A stretch of DNA of 5,929 bases from Aquificota bacterium (GTDB lineage Bacteria > Thermosulfidibacterota > Thermosulfidibacteria > Thermosulfidibacterales > B14-G1). Position 1 is the stretch's first letter. Each line of letters begins with the position of its first letter. The stretch is taken from NCBI GenBank assembly GCA_003648675.1, contig QMPS01000055.1:1-5929 (forward strand), written 5' to 3'. The notes under the pieces are model-generated. The model did not search any database. It was not told where the DNA came from and saw only the letters and a list, made by a program, of their open reading frames with translations. Shown piece by piece: positions 1 through 5,929 of the stretch. A program made the position numbers and the translations under genes.

Positions 1-460
1 CAGCAGCGGCGGACCCCCCACTGGAGCCCCCTGGCACCCGATCCAAGTCCCAGGGATTATGGGTGATAAAGAAGCCCGAGTTCTCCGTGCTGGAACCCAT
101 AGCAAACTCATCCAGATTCGTCTTGCCCAAGAGAACATACCCCGCGCCCCGGAGCCTCTCTACCACCGTGGCGTTGTAGGGTGGCTTGAAGCCTCTGAGG
201 ATCTTGGAGGCGCAGGTGGTCTCCAGCCCTCTGATGCAGATATTGTCCTTGATGGCCAGGGGCACCCCTGCCAGGGGACCGCCATTGGCCCGCGCCGCTC
301 CATCCAGTGCTTCCTGGGGGAAGACATTGATGTATGCCCTCACCCTGGGATCCACTTCCTGAATCCTGTCCAAAAGGGCCTGAACCAACTCCCCAGGCCC
401 TAGCTCACCCCGCTCCAGAGCCTCCCGAGCCTCCCTCACCGTCAGCCAGCACAGCTCCAT
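1..460 (-). CDS. gatA: Glutamyl-tRNA(Gln)/aspartyl-tRNA(Asn) amidotransferase subunit A, 5' part (cut by window edge)
   Basis: Reading leftward from the ATG at 460 gives 153 residues, open to the window edge. Family knowledge: GatA is the amidase subunit of cytoplasmic GatCAB. It frees ammonia from glutamine so that GatB can convert mischarged Glu-tRNA(Gln) or Asp-tRNA(Asn). Seen here: an N-terminal helical part, then the amidase-signature fold with GVPLAIKDN (residues 65-73, catalytic Lys71), LGKTNLDEFAMGSSTENS (111-128) and PGGSSGGSAAA (143-153), whose first Ser (146) lies 75 residues after Lys71, the spacing known for the cis-Ser of amidases. The nucleophilic Ser, expected near 170, is outside the window. 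Full members are about 480-490 residues, so roughly two thirds is missing. The start is supported by AGGAGG 7 nt upstream and no in-frame alternative. The gene follows gyrB by 11 nt, so co-transcription is likely. gatC is not next to it and gatB is not seen. Identity is very secure; Gln versus Asn specificity cannot be told. Confidence 0.95.
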   Translation of the reverse strand, partial: MELCWLTVREAREALERGELGPGELVQALLDRIQEVDPRVRAYINVFPQEALDGAARANGGPLAGVPLAIKDNICIRGLETTCASKILRGFKPPYNATVVERLRGAGYVLLGKTNLDEFAMGSSTENSGFFITHNPWDLDRVPGGSSGGSAAA

Positions 461-467
461 GGCACCG

Positions 468-471
468 CCTC

Positions 472-473
<2 letters not shown>
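468..473 (-). promoter_or_regulatory. gatA ribosome binding site overlapping the gyrB stop
   Basis: On the minus strand the gyrB stop TAG continues directly into GAGG, so AGGAGG uses the last two bases of the stop codon. It lies 7 nt before the gatA ATG. This placement fits re-use of ribosomes finishing gyrB, i.e. translational coupling (inference). Confidence 0.8.
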
Positions 474-4025
<3,552 letters not shown>

Positions 4026-4031
4026 TCTTTT

Positions 4032-4036
4032 CCTCC
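4032..4036 (-). promoter_or_regulatory. dnaN ribosome binding site
   Basis: GGAGG on the minus strand, 6 nt before the dnaN ATG at 4025, in an A-rich leader. It fixes this ATG as the start. Confidence 0.8.
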
Positions 4037-4050
4037 GTTATTAAGGGTTT

Positions 4051-4062
4051 TAGTAATAGTAG
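4051..4062 (+). other. DnaA-trio-like triplet run in the dnaA-dnaN spacer
   Basis: The plus strand reads TAG TAA TAG TAG, i.e. 3'-GAT GAT AAT GAT-5'. The DnaA-trio is an origin element known from Bacillus subtilis and found in many bacteria; it is a run of 3'-(G/A)A(T/A)-5' triplets bound by DnaA on single-stranded DNA. All four triplets fit, and the position between dnaA and dnaN matches the unwinding site in Bacillus. Against it: no good DnaA box lies immediately on the 3' side. The nearest resemblance, TTGTCAACA on the minus strand at 4164-4172, has two mismatches and is about 100 bp away. The run also coincides with the candidate dnaN -10 element, which could be its real reason for existing. 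Confidence 0.3.
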
Positions 4063-4084
4063 TGGGTTTCCCTTTCTATGTAAA
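4056..4084 (-). promoter_or_regulatory. Candidate sigma-70-type promoter for dnaN
   Basis: On the minus strand TTTACA (4084-4079; 5/6 match to TTGACA) is followed after exactly 17 nt by TACTAT (4061-4056; 4/6 match to TATAAT). A start near 4049 would give a leader of about 24 nt carrying the dnaN ribosome site. This would let dnaN-gyrB-gatA be expressed independently of dnaA. The call rests on hexamer and spacing match only. Confidence 0.42.
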
Positions 4085-4177
4085 TCCCAGGGAGGAGCTC
4101 TCTCTTTAGGAGGTTGTGCTGTTGGAGCAGCTGGGGAAATTTTGGGCTGTTCCTTGGGGGCCCTGTTGACAACCCCA

Positions 4178-5527
4178 TCAGCCTTCAATTAGTCTCTCCA
4201 GCTTCTCGACGGTTTTCCTCATCTCTTCATCTTCTTTCAACATCTTTTCCACTTTTCTGATGGAGTGGAGAACAGACGTGTGGTCCTTTCCTCCGAAGGC
4301 CTCTCCTAGCTCGGGGAGGGAGCTGTGGGTGAACTTTCTAGCCAGGTACATGGCCACCTGGCGGGGGACTACCACACTCCTGTTCCTCTTTTTGGACTTC
4401 AGGTCGGTGAGCTTCAGCTGGAAGTAGTCGCAGACCAGCTTCTGGACCTTTTCCACAGTAACCTCTTCGGAGATGTTAGGAAAGAGATCCCTGAGGGCTC
4501 TTTTGGCCATGTCTAGGGTGACGGGTCTTCCCACGATAGAGGCCATGGCCCCCAGGCGGATGAGGCATCCCTCTAGCTCCCTCACATTGGACTTCACCCT
4601 CTTCGCGATGAAGAAAATGATCTCCTGGGGGAGGTGGATGCCCTCCAGCTCAGCTTTCTTTCTGAGGATGGCTACTCTGGTCTCCAGGTCGGGGGGTTGA
4701 ATATCAGCTATGAGACCCCACTGGAAGCGGGACCTAAGCCTCTCCTCCAACCGCTCCATCTCCCCTGGATAGCGGTCGCTGGAGATGACTATCTGCTTAC
4801 TGGCCCCGTGGAGCTCGTTGAAGGTGTGGAAAAACTCCTCCTGGGTCCGGTCCTTGCCGGCGATGAACTGGATGTCGTCCACCAGTAGTACGTCGGCTCC
4901 TCTGTACCTTTTTCTAAACAGAGCCATCCTGTCAAACCGTATCCCGTCTATGAGCTCGTTCATGAACTTCTCGGCGGAGATGTAGACCACCTTTGTCTCC
5001 GGGTGCCTAGCTAGGATTCTGTGACCGATGGCGTGGAGGAGGTGGGTCTTCCCCAGTCCCACGCCTCCATAGATGAAGAGGGGGTTGTAGGTCCTCCCGG
5101 GCTCCTCGGCCACGGCTATGGAAGCGGCATGGGCGAACTGGTTTCCCGAGCCTACGACGAAGGTGTCGAAGGTGTACTTGGGGTTGAGCTGGACCCGCTG
5201 CGCAGCCGCCCTGTCTCGGCTTCCGGGGGTCTCGGTAGAGGGTCCTTCCTCGGTTGGGCCCTCCTCCACGGAGTAGTCTAGCTCCACTTCTCGATCCCAG
5301 ACCTGCTGGACTTTTCGCTTTATTAGCTCCTCGTAGTTCTCGGCTATCCAGCCTTGGTAGAACTTGTTGGGTACTCGCAGGGTGAGGCTACCCGGTGAAT
5401 TGGACGAAACCTTCACGGGGGCTATCCACGTCTCGAAACTGCTCTCCGGGATCTCCCGCCTCAGCTCCTTGACCACTTTGGCCCACAACTCTTCCAGAAC
5501 AGCCTTCTCCTTGTCTTTTCTACCCAT
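4178..5527 (-). CDS. dnaA: Chromosomal replication initiator protein DnaA (449 aa)
   Basis: DnaA is the AAA+ initiator that binds DnaA boxes, oligomerises with ATP, melts the origin and helps load the helicase; it is also a transcription factor, commonly of its own gene. Seen: domain I (about 1-85, with LEELWAKVVKEL and SSFETWI), a short polar domain II linker (about 86-112), then domain III with Walker A GGVGLGKT (154-161), Walker B LLVDDIQF (214-221), the box VII arginine finger Arg267 in RLRSRF and the sensor II Arg316 in NVRELEG. Domain IV carries the helix-turn-helix signature FGGKDHTSVLHSIRK (411-425). Length and all key residues are normal. The ATG is the first start after an in-frame TAA three codons upstream, and the N-terminus aligns with DnaA. 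No Shine-Dalgarno is visible; a perfect DnaA box sits 6 nt before the start, suggesting autoregulation (inference). Identity is very secure. Confidence 0.98.
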   Translation of the reverse strand: MGRKDKEKAVLEELWAKVVKELRREIPESSFETWIAPVKVSSNSPGSLTLRVPNKFYQGWIAENYEELIKRKVQQVWDREVELDYSVEEGPTEEGPSTETPGSRDRAAAQRVQLNPKYTFDTFVVGSGNQFAHAASIAVAEEPGRTYNPLFIYGGVGLGKTHLLHAIGHRILARHPETKVVYISAEKFMNELIDGIRFDRMALFRKRYRGADVLLVDDIQFIAGKDRTQEEFFHTFNELHGASKQIVISSDRYPGEMERLEERLRSRFQWGLIADIQPPDLETRVAILRKKAELEGIHLPQEIIFFIAKRVKSNVRELEGCLIRLGAMASIVGRPVTLDMAKRALRDLFPNISEEVTVEKVQKLVCDYFQLKLTDLKSKKRNRSVVVPRQVAMYLARKFTHSSLPELGEAFGGKDHTSVLHSIRKVEKMLKEDEEMRKTVEKLERLIEG

Positions 5528-5533
5528 ACCGAG

Positions 5534-5542
5534 TTATCCACA
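5534..5542 (+). promoter_or_regulatory. Perfect DnaA box TTATCCACA before dnaA
   Basis: Exact match to the E. coli consensus high-affinity box, starting 6 nt upstream of the dnaA ATG and occupying the region where a ribosome site would lie. Bound DnaA here would sit in the dnaA leader, downstream of the predicted promoter, and could block transcript elongation or mark the origin edge. Confidence 0.8.
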
Positions 5543-5560
5543 GGACGTTTCTTTTTCCCC

Positions 5561-5595
5561 ACTTGAGCGTAACTTGCTGAAGCACTTGCTGTTAT
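5561..5595 (+). repeat. Three ACTTG iterons with 11-12 bp period
   Basis: ACTTG recurs at 5561, 5572 and 5584. The last two units share ACTTGCTG. The period of 11 then 12 bp is close to one helical turn, so a bound protein would contact one DNA face. The array runs straight into the AT-rich tract beginning at 5592. No known binding protein is recognised. Confidence 0.5.
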
Positions 5596-5636
5596 ATAAA
5601 AAGAAAAGAGCCTCCCGGCCTGTTTTTTCCAAAGGC

Positions 5637-5645
5637 TTTTCCACA
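5637..5645 (+). promoter_or_regulatory. Near-consensus DnaA box TTTTCCACA
   Basis: One mismatch (third base) from TTATCCACA, in the same orientation as the perfect box at 5534. A weaker TTTTCCAAA sits 12 bp to its left (5625-5633). Together they flank a GC patch and the AT-rich tract. Confidence 0.5.
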
Positions 5646-5668
5646 GCGTCTCAGGGCTTGATGTTCTT

Positions 5669-5697
5669 CTTATAACATCTGGAGGGGCACCCATCAA
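5669..5697 (-). promoter_or_regulatory. Candidate dnaA promoter with extended -10
   Basis: On the minus strand TTGATG (5697-5692; 4/6 match) is followed after 17 nt by TATAAG (5674-5669; 5/6 match), preceded by TGT, an extended -10 (TGn). A start near 5662 would give a dnaA leader of about 135 nt containing all the box-like sites. The core TTATAA is palindromic, so the plus strand also reads TATAAC at 5671-5676, though without a recognisable -35. Confidence 0.5.
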
Positions 5698-5703
5698 TGG
5701 GTG
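5688..5703. promoter_or_regulatory. 16-bp perfect palindrome, possible operator over the dnaA -35
   Basis: CACCCAT-CA-ATGGGTG: seven-base arms match perfectly around a two-base centre, and the symmetry ends just outside. It covers the whole -35 hexamer of the predicted dnaA promoter and lies upstream of glmU, so a dimeric regulator bound here could affect both genes. It does not resemble a DnaA box or any operator recognised here. A small hairpin in RNA is less likely given the 2-nt loop. Confidence 0.45.
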
Positions 5704-5766
5704 AAGTGATATGGGCGGTGGGAGAGGCCCTGGGGTGAGGCCTTGTGGAATGGGATAGGAGGGGTT

Positions 5767-5811
5767 ATGAGTAAAATCTATAGAAGTGCGGAGGTGCCTC
5801 TATGTCCCTAG
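5767..5811 (+). CDS. Possible 14-codon leader peptide overlapping the glmU start
   Basis: ATG at 5767 opens [14 protein letters not shown] and stops at TAG 5809-5811. It is preceded by a strong ribosome site, AGGAGGGG (5757-5764), with a short spacing (4 nt after AGGAGG). It is in a different frame from glmU and overlaps the first 10 nt of glmU; the glmU ribosome site lies inside its codons. Ribosomes ending here would release 7 nt past the glmU ATG, a geometry suited to re-initiation. The peptide itself resembles nothing recognised. It could also be a chance ORF next to a purine-rich stretch. Confidence 0.3.
   Translation: MSKIYRSAEVPLCP
5790..5794 (+). promoter_or_regulatory. glmU ribosome binding site
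   Basis: GGAGG, 7 nt before the ATG at 5802, supports that glmU start. It is embedded in the short upstream ORF. Confidence 0.75.
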
Positions 5812-5929
5812 AAGCTGTAGTGCTGGCCGCTGGCAGGGGAACTAGGATGAGGTCCAACATCCCCAAAGTGCTTCACAGAATCTTGGGGATCCCTATGGTG
5901 GCCTGGGTTCTCAGGGCGCTGCCGGAGAG
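5802..5929 (+). CDS. glmU: Bifunctional UDP-N-acetylglucosamine pyrophosphorylase / glucosamine-1-phosphate N-acetyltransferase, N-terminal fragment (cut by window edge)
   Basis: Only 42 codons are present. Family knowledge: GlmU acetylates glucosamine-1-phosphate (C-terminal left-handed beta-helix) and joins it to UTP (N-terminal Rossmann-like domain), giving UDP-GlcNAc for peptidoglycan and lipopolysaccharide in the cytoplasm. Seen: the nucleotidyltransferase signature [11 protein letters not shown] (6-16) followed by PKVLH (21-25). Arg15 and Lys22 match the E. coli catalytic-loop residues Arg18 and Lys25, and the following [11 protein letters not shown] fits the next helix. Arg codons here are AGG/AGA. 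The start is set by GGAGG 7 nt upstream. It is divergent from dnaA with no clear plus-strand promoter. A single-domain uridyltransferase cannot be excluded because the acetyltransferase half lies outside, but the PKVLH form is most typical of GlmU. Confidence 0.88.
   Translation, partial: MSLEAVVLAAGRGTRMRSNIPKVLHRILGIPMVAWVLRALPE

Larger units (their letters stand above)
5528..5766. other. Candidate replication origin (oriC) in the dnaA-glmU divergent spacer
   Basis: This non-coding stretch of about 240 nt has typical origin ingredients. Seen, left to right: a perfect DnaA box (5534-5542), a weak box TTTTCCCCA (5553-5561), three ACTTG iterons (5561-5595), an AT-rich tract (5592-5608, 15 of 17 A/T), a GC patch CCTCCCGGCC (5611-5620), a weak box TTTTCCAAA (5625-5633) and a near-perfect box TTTTCCACA (5637-5645). 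All boxes lie in the same orientation. G/C bias changes sign near 5680, and genes diverge on either side. Box, GC patch, then A-rich strand is also the order of the Bacillus unwinding site. A complete origin may also use the dnaA-dnaN spacer. The box number is low for a full oriC, so part of the function may simply be dnaA autoregulation. Confidence 0.55.

Noticed and set aside
4155..4177. Hairpin after dnaA (TGGGG/CCCCA with inner GTTG/CAAC) as a terminator
   Set aside because: The two pairings are offset and compete, and no T-run follows on the minus strand; not an intrinsic terminator.
4050..4178. 42-codon ORF starting at a TGATG overlap with the dnaA stop, ending in YYY
   Set aside because: The overlap looks like coupling, but only a weak AAGG precedes it, it passes over the candidate dnaN promoter and its composition is low-complexity; probably chance unless conserved in relatives.
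5461..5697. 78-codon minus-strand frame over the dnaA leader
   Set aside because: It overlaps the dnaA start in another frame, covers the promoter and DnaA boxes and has no protein-like features.
5724..5743. GAGGCC repeat and AGGCC/GGCCT hairpin in the glmU leader
   Set aside because: Stem of only five base pairs with a 9-nt loop in a G-rich stretch, and it matches no riboswitch known to me.

Overview
The window looks like the chromosomal replication-origin neighbourhood of a Gram-negative-type bacterium. Four leftward (minus-strand) genes, dnaA, dnaN, gyrB and the 5' part of gatA, face a rightward gene, glmU, whose first 42 codons are present. The long GyrB, with an extra block of about 170 residues inside the TOPRIM/tail region, is the form known from Proteobacteria, Desulfobacterota and several deep-branching phyla, and argues against Firmicutes or Actinobacteria. 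GatA implies an indirect tRNA amidation route. Arginine codons in the stretches read by hand are mostly AGG/AGA plus CGG, a mild hint of a thermophilic or deep-branching lineage. The exact phylum cannot be fixed from this window.

Layout from left to right: gatA 5' part (1-460, minus); gyrB (472-2889, minus), 11 nt from gatA with the gatA ribosome site overlapping the gyrB stop; dnaN (2889-4025, minus), overlapping gyrB by one base (TAATG) with no recF between them; a 152-nt dnaN/dnaA spacer with a likely dnaN promoter and a run of DnaA-trio-like triplets; dnaA (4178-5527, minus); a dnaA/glmU divergent spacer (5528-5801) holding a perfect DnaA box, weaker boxes, three ACTTG iterons, an AT-rich tract, a good minus-strand promoter and a 16-bp perfect palindrome; a possible 14-codon leader peptide; and glmU (5802 onward, plus).

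How it fits together: DnaA opens the origin, the DnaN sliding clamp tethers the polymerase, and gyrase (GyrB here; GyrA is not in the window) relieves supercoils. GatA (charging of Gln/Asn tRNA) appears to ride on the replication operon. GlmU (UDP-GlcNAc for the cell wall) points the other way. G/C strand bias flips inside the dnaA/glmU spacer (44 G against 12 C in 5681-5780; 18 G against 28 C in 5521-5620), as expected if bidirectional replication starts there.

No wholly new system is evident. The points of interest are the origin architecture (possibly bipartite around dnaA), the palindrome on the dnaA promoter, the glmU leader ORF, and a GyrB TOPRIM motif that departs from the family signature.
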